DNA of 52,975 nt from an uncultured Lachnospiraceae bacterium (GTDB taxonomy: Bacteria; Bacillota; Clostridia; Lachnospirales; Lachnospiraceae), in NCBI GenBank assembly GCA_902797025.1, contig CADBRN010000071.1, positions 1-52,975 of the forward strand, given 5' to 3'. A program made the position numbers and the translations under genes. Positions 43,399 through 50,625 of the stretch are shown piece after piece (within the stretch, counting starts at the first letter, position 1; the number at the start of each line of letters is the position of its first letter). The notes below the pieces were generated by a model. It had not been told where the DNA came from. It ran no database searches and worked only from the letters and a program-made list of their open reading frames with translations.

Positions 43399-43446
43399 CT
43401 TCCTGCGATGTCTTTTGACAGCAATCCGCCGCTTTCGCACGGCACA
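43399..43446 (-). promoter_or_regulatory. structured leader of cbiM, class unknown
   Basis: Between the predicted transcription start and the attenuator the RNA can form two small hairpins (GCCG-TGCGAAAG-CGGC and TGTC-AAAA-GACA). No B12 box is present, so it is not a cobalamin riboswitch. A metal- or corrinoid-responsive element or a leader-peptide device is possible; the class is not assignable by eye. Confidence 0.45.
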
Positions 43447-43449
43447 GCC

Positions 43450-43478
43450 ATTATATCATGGCACTTTTTATTTTTCCA
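43450..43478 (-). promoter_or_regulatory. promoter of cbiMQO
   Basis: TGGAAA (43473-43478) and a perfect TATAAT (43450-43455) are spaced by 17 bases. The -35 lies inside the 3' end of the PrsW-like gene. Confidence 0.7.
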
Positions 43479-44412
43479 CATTTTCATGATGCGGCGGATC
43501 CTCGTCCCTCATCATCGTGCTTTTCAATAAGACGATCACGGGAAACACGACAGCGGCGGTAAGCAAAGCATTGCCAAGCAGTGCGTCGCCAACTGGCGAA
43601 TCGTATAAAAAATGGTCTGCGATCACGAAGATGATCAGCAAGACGCCATTCCTCCGGTGGTTTTTGCCATCGTTCCTGAGGATCCGATAGAGTCCGTAAG
43701 CCGCGACCGCCGTATAGACCCAGTGCGAGCCGGGCGCGCCGGAGATCCGGTCCAGTGCCGTAGGAAACGCCTGATTTACGTCCTCGAAACCATTCTGTGT
43801 GATGTATGAGAGATCCTCTTCGATCTGAAACCCGATTCCGACACACATCCCGACACAGAGAAAATGCTTCATCCTCCTTCTTCCGAACACATATAAAAGC
43901 AGCGCCGCCGTACCAAGTTTAAGGAGTTCTTCCACAATGCCGGCTTCCAAGGATCCGATCCACGCGTCCGAATACGCCTGTCCCATCCGCTTCGACAGAA
44001 AATCTCCGATCGCGTCGTTCATATTTCCGGCAAAGGCAGCCGGAATCAATGCCCCGCAGAATGCGGAAACGATCAGTTCCGTTCTCTGAATCTGATAATT
44101 CAAAGCGATATGCCTCATAAAGAGACAAAATGGCACGATATATACGAGAAGCGGCAGAAACGCACTGTACACTTCCAGATACTGAATCACGCCGGTATGA
44201 CTGCCTCCGAGAAAATCCGATTCATCGATGGCAATTCCAAACGCAGCCATCAGAACAAGGATTCCGGCTGCCGCGATCTGTTTCCTCTGTCTTTTTCTGT
44301 CACACATGAATATACGCCTGTTCCTGTTCAAAGTACTGCCTCCTGTAGAGAATCCCGGTTCTCCCTCCGCTGGGCTATTGCCGCAATGTTCACTCAAATT
44401 TTCGGTTCCCAT
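43468..44412 (-). CDS. PrsW-like intramembrane metalloprotease
   Basis: A 314-residue membrane protein with about seven to eight helices. The family motifs are EAGIVEELLKLG, the acidic pair in GFQIEEDLSYI, and the later His residues in PGSHWVYTAVA and IADHFLYD, which together form the metal site. PrsW proteases cleave anti-sigma factors or other membrane proteins within the membrane. AAGGAG lies 8 bases before the ATG at 44412. The first ~35 residues are polar, rich in Gly and Asn, and unlike a signal sequence. A cognate anti-sigma factor is not visible nearby. It is divergent from the Rrf2 gene. Confidence 0.82.
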   Translation of the reverse strand: MGTENLSEHCGNSPAEGEPGFSTGGSTLNRNRRIFMCDRKRQRKQIAAAGILVLMAAFGIAIDESDFLGGSHTGVIQYLEVYSAFLPLLVYIVPFCLFMRHIALNYQIQRTELIVSAFCGALIPAAFAGNMNDAIGDFLSKRMGQAYSDAWIGSLEAGIVEELLKLGTAALLLYVFGRRRMKHFLCVGMCVGIGFQIEEDLSYITQNGFEDVNQAFPTALDRISGAPGSHWVYTAVAAYGLYRILRNDGKNHRRNGVLLIIFVIADHFLYDSPVGDALLGNALLTAAVVFPVIVLLKSTMMRDEDPPHHENVEK

Positions 44413-44480
44413 TATAGTAACTCCTTCTCTTGATGACAAGATTCCGTTTCGGTGTTGACTTTCGTACACCGATATGTTAA

Positions 44481-44505
44481 CGTTGTATACGATTTAGCTA
44501 CAACG
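44481..44505. promoter_or_regulatory. dyad upstream of the Rrf2-family gene
   Basis: CGTTGTA (44481-44487) and TACAACG (44499-44505) are perfect inverted copies with an 11-base spacer, so the half-site centres are 18 bases apart. It lies in the divergent gap between the PrsW-like and Rrf2 genes and is a candidate binding site for the Rrf2 protein. Confidence 0.5.
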
Positions 44506-44565
44506 CAGTGTTCGAAGCGGCAAAATGATGCAGTGAAATTCTGATTTGGAAAGAAGGCGCGTGAA

Positions 44566-45090
44566 TTGTTATCAAGCAAATTGGCGACAGCTGTCCATAT
44601 TCTGCTGTACCTTGAAGAATATGAGGAAGAAGAAAAAGTCACATCGGAAGTTCTCGCGGAAACCACCGGAGTCAATGCGGTGAACATCCGAAAAATTCTG
44701 GCGATGCTCAAGGCCGCCGGCCTTGTCAGGGTCCGTCCGGGTATCGGCGGGACATATCTCGCCATGCGGCCGGAAGCGATTTCTCTGCGGACGATTTTCG
44801 AGGCTGTTGAGGAGCCCGACGCCCTGCTTTTCCGAATGCACACCCATCCCAATACGAACTGTCCGGTCGGCCGGACGATCAAGGGAGTGCTCGACGGAAA
44901 ACTGAATGCCATCCGGACGGATATGCTCGATGAAATGGAGCGCGTAACGCTCGCCGATTTGTACCACGATATGAAAGAACGGCTGGCTGTTATCTCATTT
45001 TCCTGCTGCGCAGAGAAAACACACAGAAAGGATGATTCACATGAATATTGTAACAAAACTCAACAACAAAAAGCTGAATGTACAGTATGA
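44566..45090 (+). CDS. Rrf2-family transcriptional regulator (YwnA-like)
   Basis: A 174-residue regulator with an N-terminal winged helix: LATAVHILLYL, then the recognition region TTGVNAVNIRKILAMLKAAG and the wing RPGIGGTYLA. HTHPNTNCPVG matches the conserved NCPVG motif of YwnA-type Rrf2 proteins, which lack the three-cysteine Fe-S site of IscR and NsrR. The start is TTG at 44566 with AGAAGG 8 bases upstream. The last ~30 residues (after DMKERLA) are an unusual polar tail that overlaps the next gene by 50 bases. Redox or electrophile sensing through the lone Cys is known in some relatives and is only inference here. Confidence 0.86.
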   Translation: MLSSKLATAVHILLYLEEYEEEEKVTSEVLAETTGVNAVNIRKILAMLKAAGLVRVRPGIGGTYLAMRPEAISLRTIFEAVEEPDALLFRMHTHPNTNCPVGRTIKGVLDGKLNAIRTDMLDEMERVTLADLYHDMKERLAVISFSCCAEKTHRKDDSHEYCNKTQQQKAECTV

Positions 45091-45382
45091 TTCCGGAGAA
45101 CATTACAAAATGACGTATCTCTCCGACGAATCTCTGCAGTGGGAAAACCTCGGCGAACTCTCCGACGGCGAGGCGGCAATTGGCACGGAACCCTTCTGGT
45201 CAGCGGAGATCGCCGATGATATTTATAACGTAAACTGGATCGAACAGGACGGTCTGACCGTATCACAGATCCTGAACTTCAAGACGAACACCGTCCGCGC
45301 CTTTCTTACTTTCGCAGACGAAAATGCAAGAGGCGGCAGAGATCATGTCTTTCTTCAGGGAGGGTTCGAGCTGATCGATTGA
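45041..45382 (+). CDS. MoaF-like lipocalin-fold protein
   Basis: A 113-residue protein resembling the C-terminal MoaF domain: alternating strands, GEHYKMTYLSDESLQWEN, the DIYNVNWIEQDGLTVSQILN core, and a Gly-rich end. MoaF-like proteins are small beta barrels with unclear biochemical roles. The ATG at 45041 follows AAAGGA by 8 bases, within the end of the Rrf2 gene, so the two are co-expressed. It is probably the target of its neighbouring regulator. Confidence 0.75.
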   Translation: MNIVTKLNNKKLNVQYDSGEHYKMTYLSDESLQWENLGELSDGEAAIGTEPFWSAEIADDIYNVNWIEQDGLTVSQILNFKTNTVRAFLTFADENARGGRDHVFLQGGFELID

Positions 45383-45388
45383 AATTCA

Positions 45389-46084
45389 TCAATTCTTCCC
45401 GAAGGATTCCCCGGGTATCATCGCTCGTGCCTGATCCGCCCGGACAGCAGAAGAACGAACAGGCTGCCACAGACGCCCGATGACTTTTACGATATTTCCG
45501 ATTAGCAGCGCACCGATAATTGTCCCTTCTCTCACGCCGGCAAACCTGTGTAAAACCAGCAGACCCGCCAGAAGGGCAATTATCGCCTGCGAGGAATCCG
45601 TGATCAGTTTGACGTTTCCAAATCCGGCTCCTGTTACTTTTGCGATTGCCGTAGACAATCCATCTGCCGGGAGCATCGTCACATCTGCCGTAACTTCAAA
45701 AAACGCCCCGAACGCGACAATGATGCATCCCACCAGCATGGATGCCATCCGGCCGGGATATCTTTCCGGATGAAATCCGTCTAACAGTGCCATGGAAAGA
45801 TCGATGATATAACCGAAAATAAAGCTGATCGGAATCTGCAGCAGAATATCGAAAATCTTCGCTTTTCTTTTCAGAATACACGCCTGAAGAAATATTAACA
45901 CAAGGCTCACGAAAAAAGTAAAATCCCCGAGCGTAAACTTCGGAAATATCATTGACAGCGTATAGGGAATAGACGAAATCGGCGTCGTCCCCAAATCGGC
46001 TTTCGTGATAAAAGCAACTCCGAACGCGTTACAAAGCAGTCCGGCAAAAAAAACACCATATCGCAGCACTCTTTTTCTTTCCAT
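45389..46084 (-). CDS. YczE/YitT-type integral membrane protein
   Basis: A 231-residue membrane protein with about five helices. Motifs of the YczE group are visible: LLCNAFGVAFITKADLGTTP at the start and FEVTADVTMLPADGLSTAI in the middle, followed by FGNVKLITD. The biochemical function of this family is unknown. The start at 46084 follows GGAGG by 7 bases. It lies 56 bases after marR on the same strand, so may be the last gene of a MATE-marR-yczE operon, and it converges on the MoaF-like gene with a 6-base gap. Confidence 0.85.
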   Translation of the reverse strand: MERKRVLRYGVFFAGLLCNAFGVAFITKADLGTTPISSIPYTLSMIFPKFTLGDFTFFVSLVLIFLQACILKRKAKIFDILLQIPISFIFGYIIDLSMALLDGFHPERYPGRMASMLVGCIIVAFGAFFEVTADVTMLPADGLSTAIAKVTGAGFGNVKLITDSSQAIIALLAGLLVLHRFAGVREGTIIGALLIGNIVKVIGRLWQPVRSSAVRADQARAMIPGESFGKN

Positions 46085-46140
46085 ACTCTTCCTCCATGCA
46101 AATATATAGAACCGGTTGTACATTAGGGAAACATCATCAA

Positions 46141-46581
46141 TTAAAGGTTCTTTGTTCTTTTTTCCAAATTTCTCTTAATCCGTTCAAGATAATCCAACAG
46201 AACGGTTTTTTCCCCGTCCGAAAATCCCTCCAACATCTTTTCTCCCGCGGAAAATCCCTTATTTTTCAGATCCTGATGCAATTCTTCACCATCCGCTGTC
46301 AGGTATATACTCGAATAACGCCTGTCATCTTTGGAAATCAAAATATCAAGCATCCCCTTTTCTCTGAGTTTTTCCACCAGCTTTCTCGCTGCCTGGTGAG
46401 AAATGCTCAGATGCAGAGCAAGTGCTTTGATACTATCCCCCCGATGCTCTGCGTAATACAGAATCGTTTCCGACTGCGCGGATGTAAGATTGCCGCTTTT
46501 CAAATCGTGATCACGGTTATTATTAGCCAGATTCCCGTTTCTCAGAATCAGTCTTTCAATTAAAAACTCAATATTTTCCAT
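46141..46581 (-). CDS. MarR-family transcriptional regulator
   Basis: A 146-residue winged-helix repressor: LTSAQSETILYYAEH, then SIKALALHLSISHQAARKLV as the helix-turn-helix, and DRRYSSIYLTADGEEL as the wing and following helix. The start at 46581 is chosen because its ATG overlaps the stop codon of the MATE gene as TGATG, indicating coupled translation; an upstream ATG at 46623 lacks a ribosome binding site. It most likely represses its own efflux operon in response to a compound exported by the pump (inference). Confidence 0.88.
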   Translation of the reverse strand: MENIEFLIERLILRNGNLANNNRDHDLKSGNLTSAQSETILYYAEHRGDSIKALALHLSISHQAARKLVEKLREKGMLDILISKDDRRYSSIYLTADGEELHQDLKNKGFSAGEKMLEGFSDGEKTVLLDYLERIKRNLEKRTKNL

Positions 46582-47939
46582 CAGCTGTTTTTCGATGATG
46601 CCATTCTGTTCAGTTCCGGCCATATCGTCAGTATCATCACGCTGAAGCAGGCGATTCCTCCGATCACATTGGAAACCGGCTCCGCCATAAAAACACCGTC
46701 CGTCCGGAGGTTTGCGATATGCGGAAGAAGATAGGTCAGCGGAACGACGAGGATGACTTTTCTGAACAGGCTGAAAAAGATCGCTCTCCTTTTCTTATTC
46801 AGTGCCTTAAATACTGTCTGGCCGCTGTATTGAAGCGACTGGAATATAAATGCCATGAAATACAGATGGAGTGCCCGGGATGCGTCCTGCATGATCGCCC
46901 CGTCACTGCTGAGAAGCCGTATCAGCCATTCCGGCCGGAGCATGATCAGAAGCCATACCAGAAACGTATACGGCACTGCCAGTGACATCATGATTCGAAC
47001 CGCCTTTTTGACATTTGCAGATCTTGCAGCTCCGTAGTTATAGCTGATAACCGGTGAAGTCCCTTCCGTGACAGCAAAAACAGGTGTATCCAGGATGGAT
47101 CGGACTGAGGAAACAATCGTCATGACCGACACATACGTCATACCGCCAAACTGCATCAGCACCTGATTGCAGGCGATCTGAACCAGAGAATTCGTGAACT
47201 GCATGATAAACGGAGCGATCCCAAGGCTGATGATTTCTGCCGCATGCGGAAACTGAAATTTCAAAGAGACCGGGAAGCCGTTTTTCTTTCCACGGAGAAA
47301 ATGCAGAACATAGAGGAAGGAAAGAATCTGAGCGATCACAGTGGCAACGGCGGCCCCTTCTACTCCCAAACCGAAGAGAAAGATCAGGACCGGATCAAGA
47401 ATCAGATTCGATACCGCACCGATCATGACCGAGAACATCCCGATGGCTGCATAGCCCTGCGCGTTGATGTATGGATTCATCCCGGTGGAGATCATCAGAA
47501 AAACCGTTCCCAGAAGGTATACCTGCAGGTAAGAGAGCGAAAGCGGAATCTCACTTCCTTCCGCCCCGAAAAGGTGCAGCAGCCCTCTGCCAAATAATTC
47601 ACCAAACACAGTCAATAGAATCGCCGACAGGAACAGCAGACGAAATGCCGTGTTCTGGATTTCTTCCGCTTTCCTTTTATCGCCTCCTCCCAGTGCCATG
47701 GAAAAAAGCGGAGCGCCGCCCAAGCCGAACAGATTTGTAACACCGGTAATAATGATAATGATCGGAAAGCAGAGTCCGACCGCACCCAGCGCCTGTGTTC
47801 CAACCTGCGGAATTCGTCCGATATAAATCCGGTCCACGATACTATACAGAAGATTCAGGACCTGCGCGATCAGCATCGGCAGTGCCGTCTTCAGAATATT
47901 CTGCGTAATGGCTCCATTTTCATAATCAACTTTTTTCAT
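46581..47939 (-). CDS. MATE-family multidrug efflux transporter
   Basis: A 452-residue protein with 12 predicted helices, beginning MKKVDYENGAITQNILKTAL and containing VDRIYIGRIP and the internal second-half repeat AVTEGTSPVISYNYGA. It is distinct from the MATE gene at 38508-39842. The ATG at 47939 is preferred on family grounds; upstream of it only a weak GGACG is seen, while the strong AAGGAG at 48001-48006 fits a short overlapping leader frame instead. The overlapping marR suggests inducible export. Confidence 0.9.
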   Translation of the reverse strand: MKKVDYENGAITQNILKTALPMLIAQVLNLLYSIVDRIYIGRIPQVGTQALGAVGLCFPIIIIITGVTNLFGLGGAPLFSMALGGGDKRKAEEIQNTAFRLLFLSAILLTVFGELFGRGLLHLFGAEGSEIPLSLSYLQVYLLGTVFLMISTGMNPYINAQGYAAIGMFSVMIGAVSNLILDPVLIFLFGLGVEGAAVATVIAQILSFLYVLHFLRGKKNGFPVSLKFQFPHAAEIISLGIAPFIMQFTNSLVQIACNQVLMQFGGMTYVSVMTIVSSVRSILDTPVFAVTEGTSPVISYNYGAARSANVKKAVRIMMSLAVPYTFLVWLLIMLRPEWLIRLLSSDGAIMQDASRALHLYFMAFIFQSLQYSGQTVFKALNKKRRAIFFSLFRKVILVVPLTYLLPHIANLRTDGVFMAEPVSNVIGGIACFSVMILTIWPELNRMASSKNS

Positions 47940-47988
47940 TGTTTCGTCCAGAGGATTTGATGGTTGTGCATACACTGTAGAATCGCAT
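47926..47988 (-). CDS. possible 20-residue leader peptide overlapping the MATE start
   Basis: ATG at 47988 has AAGGAG 12 bases upstream and encodes MRFYSVCTTIKSSGRNNEKS before a TGA that lies 11 bases past the MATE ATG, in a different frame. The better ribosome binding site of the leader and the overlap suggest that its translation could control MATE translation. It could equally be a chance frame. Confidence 0.35.
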   Translation of the reverse strand: MRFYSVCTTIKSSGRNNEKS

Positions 47989-48043
47989 CAGAATCTTCTT
48001 CTCCTTATCGTGTTTATATTTGCTGAAAATTTTCCTGGGTTCA

Positions 48044-48052
48044 TGGTATAAT
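48044..48052 (+). promoter_or_regulatory. extended -10 promoter of the Old Yellow Enzyme gene
   Basis: TGGTATAAT combines the TGn extension with a perfect TATAAT (48047-48052). It is 58 bases upstream of the start codon. No good -35 hexamer is seen at 17 bases. Confidence 0.55.
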
Positions 48053-48109
48053 CAGAAGCAGAATTCCGATTCAAGCTGACTAACCGAACATTTATAAAGG
48101 AGACAGCCC

Positions 48110-49084
48110 ATGAACGAGATAAAAGAACCGCTGATTCAGAAACGTATTCGCCTTGAACACCGGCTCGTTTTCCCTCCGATGGCGACACGCACCTCAGATG
48201 ACGGCATCCCGCGCGCCGATACCGTCGAACATTACGTAAAAATTGCGAAGAATCCGCTGATCGGACTGATGATCACCGAGCACAGCTACATCACGCCACA
48301 GGGAAAAGCCGATCCAAATCAGGCGTCCTTCTCTTCGGACGAAGTGGTCGCAGCGCAGAGTGCCCTGACTACGGCAATTCACCGCGCAAACCCGTCGCTT
48401 TGTCTGTTCGCCCAGATCAACCACGCCGGCGCATTCACCTCCCGTGAGGTAACCGGAATGCCGCTTGTATCGGCCAGTCCGGTGAAGCTGAAGGAGGAAC
48501 CAGCTCGCGCCCTTACCATCGATGAAATCCAGAATCTGGAGCGGGAATTCATGCAGGCAGCCATCCGGGTGAAACAATCCGGTTATAACGGAGTTGAGAT
48601 CCACAGCGCCCACGGATACCTTCTGAACCAGTTTTATTCCCCGCTCGTCAACCACCGGACCGATGAATACGGACCTCAGACCCTCGAAAACCGGCTCCGC
48701 TTTCTGGTGGAAACAATCCGTCTGGTGCGCGGCGCGGTCGGAGCCGCGTATCCAATATCCGTGCGGCTCGGCGGCGCGGACTATATGCAGGGCGGCAGTA
48801 CGACAGAGGACGCGGCGGCCGCAGCAGAAATCCTGTCCCGAGAAGACATCGACCTGATCGATCTTTCCGGCGGGATGTGCCGGTATACACGCGAAGACAC
48901 TAAGGCGCCCGGCTACTTCTCCGATATGAGCGCCGCAGTAAAACAGTGCACCGATCTTCCGGTAATGGTGACCGGCGGAATCCGTACTCCGGAACAGGCG
49001 GATCAGCTCATCAAGGACGGAAAAGCCGATCTGGTCGGCGTCGGCCGGGCTCTCTGGCAAAATCCGGACTGGGGAATAAACTGA
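48110..49084 (+). CDS. Old Yellow Enzyme-family NADH:flavin oxidoreductase
   Basis: A 324-residue FMN-binding TIM barrel. LEHRLVFPPMATRTSDDG is the N-terminal FMN loop, AQINHAGA the second strand, GYNGVEIHSAHGYLLNQF the central substrate-binding His motif, followed by SPLVNHRTDEYG, and VTGGIRTPEQADQL with DLVGVGRALWQNP is the C-terminal phosphate-binding region. No C-terminal [4Fe-4S]/FAD extension is present, so it is the short form that reduces activated alkenes. AAAGGAG lies 7 bases before the ATG. It is divergent from the MATE operon. Confidence 0.94.
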   Translation: MNEIKEPLIQKRIRLEHRLVFPPMATRTSDDGIPRADTVEHYVKIAKNPLIGLMITEHSYITPQGKADPNQASFSSDEVVAAQSALTTAIHRANPSLCLFAQINHAGAFTSREVTGMPLVSASPVKLKEEPARALTIDEIQNLEREFMQAAIRVKQSGYNGVEIHSAHGYLLNQFYSPLVNHRTDEYGPQTLENRLRFLVETIRLVRGAVGAAYPISVRLGGADYMQGGSTTEDAAAAAEILSREDIDLIDLSGGMCRYTREDTKAPGYFSDMSAAVKQCTDLPVMVTGGIRTPEQADQLIKDGKADLVGVGRALWQNPDWGIN

Positions 49085-49090
49085 CGCCCC

Positions 49091-49175
49091 GGGAAGCATT
49101 TTTTCAGATTATTCTCTGCTGTCCTTTCTCAGTTCTGTGCAGATCCGTCTGATTTCTTCTGAAAAAATGCTTCCC
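49091..49175. repeat. 18-bp perfect inverted repeat with 49-base loop
   Basis: The arms 49091-49108 (GGGAAGCATTTTTTCAGA) and 49158-49175 are perfect reverse complements. It starts 7 bases after the Old Yellow Enzyme stop codon. T-rich and A-rich arms make it a possible bidirectional terminator, although the long loop is unusual and a decayed small mobile element is an alternative. Confidence 0.7.
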
Positions 49176-49228
49176 TTTCAGTCTGCTTATCCAGCATTTC
49201 ATGGGGATCTGGTGATGTATGAACAGCC

Positions 49229-49260
49229 GGGGCAGGTCTTTCCGCCGAAGGACCTGCCCC
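49229..49260 (-). terminator. 10-bp GC-rich hairpin after the flavoprotein gene
   Basis: GGGGCAGGTC (49229-49238) and GACCTGCCCC (49251-49260) form a perfect stem with a 12-base loop, 8 bases beyond the stop codon at 49268. No U tract follows on either strand, so termination is plausible but unproven. Confidence 0.5.
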
Positions 49261-49267
49261 GGGCACT

Positions 49268-49750
49268 TCATCCTATCCGCTTCGGTTTTTTCCTCTTCCC
49301 GGTCATCTGTTCGATATCCATCGCGTAAACGAGTGTCCGCGGTATCGCCGCAGGATTGAAATACGCATTGGCATCTTCGTGGTAATGATCCATCAGTTTA
49401 CGCAGGGCATATTTCTTTTCTTCATTCCTGACAATCCGTATCTTTCCTCTTCCGATCACGCTCTCATAAGCCATCGTACAATATCCCCGATCCTCAAAAT
49501 ACTGCAGTTCATGCCCGCAGTCCATCTCAAAGGATGCGCGGTTATCACGTTCAAACAGACCCACCTTATATCCCTCTAATGCACTGTGAAAATACAGCGT
49601 GACTCTCCCGTCTCTGCTGTCGATACCAAAATTCAGCGGAAGAATGTACGGATATCCGTCATCATTCAGCGCCAGTCTGCACACATCACAGCGGCGCATC
49701 ACTTCCATCAGTTCATTCAAGTCTGTTATTTCCCGGTCGCTTCTTCTCAT
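49268..49750 (-). CDS. pyridoxamine 5'-phosphate oxidase-fold flavoprotein (NimA-like)
   Basis: A 160-residue split-barrel protein. RRCDVCRLALNDDGYPYILP at the N-terminus and LYFHSALEGYKVGLFERD are characteristic of NimA-type nitroimidazole reductases and related FMN or heme-binding proteins; CGHELQYFEDRGYCTMAYESV forms the central strands. The start at 49750 follows GGAGG by 8 bases; the open frame extends to 49822 without a better site. Function is assigned only to family level. Immediately upstream lies an ABC-F ATPase fragment. Confidence 0.88.
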   Translation of the reverse strand: MRRSDREITDLNELMEVMRRCDVCRLALNDDGYPYILPLNFGIDSRDGRVTLYFHSALEGYKVGLFERDNRASFEMDCGHELQYFEDRGYCTMAYESVIGRGKIRIVRNEEKKYALRKLMDHYHEDANAYFNPAAIPRTLVYAMDIEQMTGKRKKPKRIG

Positions 49751-49815
49751 TTCCGATTCCTCCATCGTTTGCAGTGCCACTCCAACTCTCATTGTATACC
49801 AGATTGACTGATTAT

Positions 49816-49980
49816 TCAGCACCTCTCAGCCCGCCGGCGGATTTTGAAATCCAGAATAAGAACGTTCGCATCGGACAGACTCAGCTTTAATAAAAACACC
49901 TTGGCTTTCTGTCCGCCCGACAGCTCTTTGATCGGATGGTCCATCTCATCTGCCCTTCCAAAAGCTCCGGCGTAGGGATA
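49816..49980 (-). pseudogene. remnant of an ABC-F type ATPase gene
   Basis: The minus strand encodes YPYAGAFGRADEMDHP, then IKELSGGQKAKVFLLKLSLS, then DANVLILDFKI before a stop at 49816. The LSGGQKAKV signature and the NVLILD Walker B are those of the second ATPase domain of ABC-F ribosome-protection or translation factors. The catalytic Glu that should follow NVLILD is replaced by Phe where the sequence breaks off, and an in-frame TGA precedes the fragment. No start codon or first ATPase domain is nearby. It is a decayed fragment, not a working gene. Confidence 0.75.
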
Positions 49981-50048
49981 TCAATGTCGTTCGACTCTGC
50001 AAATCATCTGCTCCGCTTGTGATCATTTCTGCCAAGTAAAAGTGCTTT

Positions 50049-50372
50049 TTATTTTCGTAAAATTTCCTTTGGCGCTTCAATCTCATTTACGATCGTATGC
50101 TCCGTAAGTTCTGAAAGCATTCGAATCTTTTTATTGAGCATCGGACGCATACAGTTGGGCACATGCTCCTGATGTGCTCTGTGAATTGCCACACATTCTT
50201 TACAATTTCCATGATAGCGGCAGGCTTTAAGGCATGGACAGTGATCCTTCTCGGCGTATTCTTTTCTGAATTCTGCTGCAAACTCTTCCTGGAGTCGAAG
50301 ACCCTCTTTGCGGTCTCCCTCATGAAATTTCTGCATGGCGGCCAGTTCCTTTGGATTATTATCAATCTTCAT
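50049..50372 (-). CDS. small cysteine-rich protein, 107 aa
   Basis: A soluble, strongly charged protein with a compact Cys/His cluster, HCPCLKACRYHGNCKECVAI followed by HRAHQEHVPNC. Similar CPxxCxxHGNCxxCVxxH clusters occur in short uncharacterised clostridial proteins and look like a zinc or Fe-S site. N-terminal ~45 residues are helical and rich in Glu/Lys/Arg; the C-terminal ~30 are mixed. AAGGAG lies 10 bases before the ATG. No operon partner is apparent. Confidence 0.75.
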   Translation of the reverse strand: MKIDNNPKELAAMQKFHEGDRKEGLRLQEEFAAEFRKEYAEKDHCPCLKACRYHGNCKECVAIHRAHQEHVPNCMRPMLNKKIRMLSELTEHTIVNEIEAPKEILRK

Positions 50373-50625
50373 AATTCTATCGCTCCTTCCCTGCCAGAGC
50401 TTCTATTGTTTCGGATAAAGCTCTGATATAACTCCATGTCGCATCCGAAACGGTTCGCACATGCCATCCGGTACACGTACGCCGTCACACGTGCATGATT
50501 CGTCTCCACTCTTTAAAATAATGCAGAAAAATGATAACATAATATAGAAACACGAACTTTGCACACATTCGAAACCGGCCTTCCTTAACCGGACAACAGG
50601 CCGCCGATAAAGGAGTCCGCCGGAT
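50373..50625. other. divergent intergenic region, no gene seen
   Basis: This AT-rich 253-base gap lies between the Cys-rich protein gene (minus) and the large membrane protein gene (plus). Promoters for both are expected here, but no hexamer pair stands out and no coding or structural RNA signal is seen. Confidence 0.5.

Noticed and set aside
43353-43446. Cobalamin riboswitch upstream of cbiM
   Set aside because: No B12 box or conserved core motifs; the leader is too short.
43353-43487. N-terminal extension of CbiM into the leader
   Set aside because: It would read through a terminator hairpin, and the conserved Met-His N-terminus of CbiM begins at 43352 after GGGAGG.
47988-48188. Minus-strand 66-codon frame upstream of the second MATE gene
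   Set aside because: It lies over the promoter and the start of the Old Yellow Enzyme gene, with no ribosome binding site or family signal.
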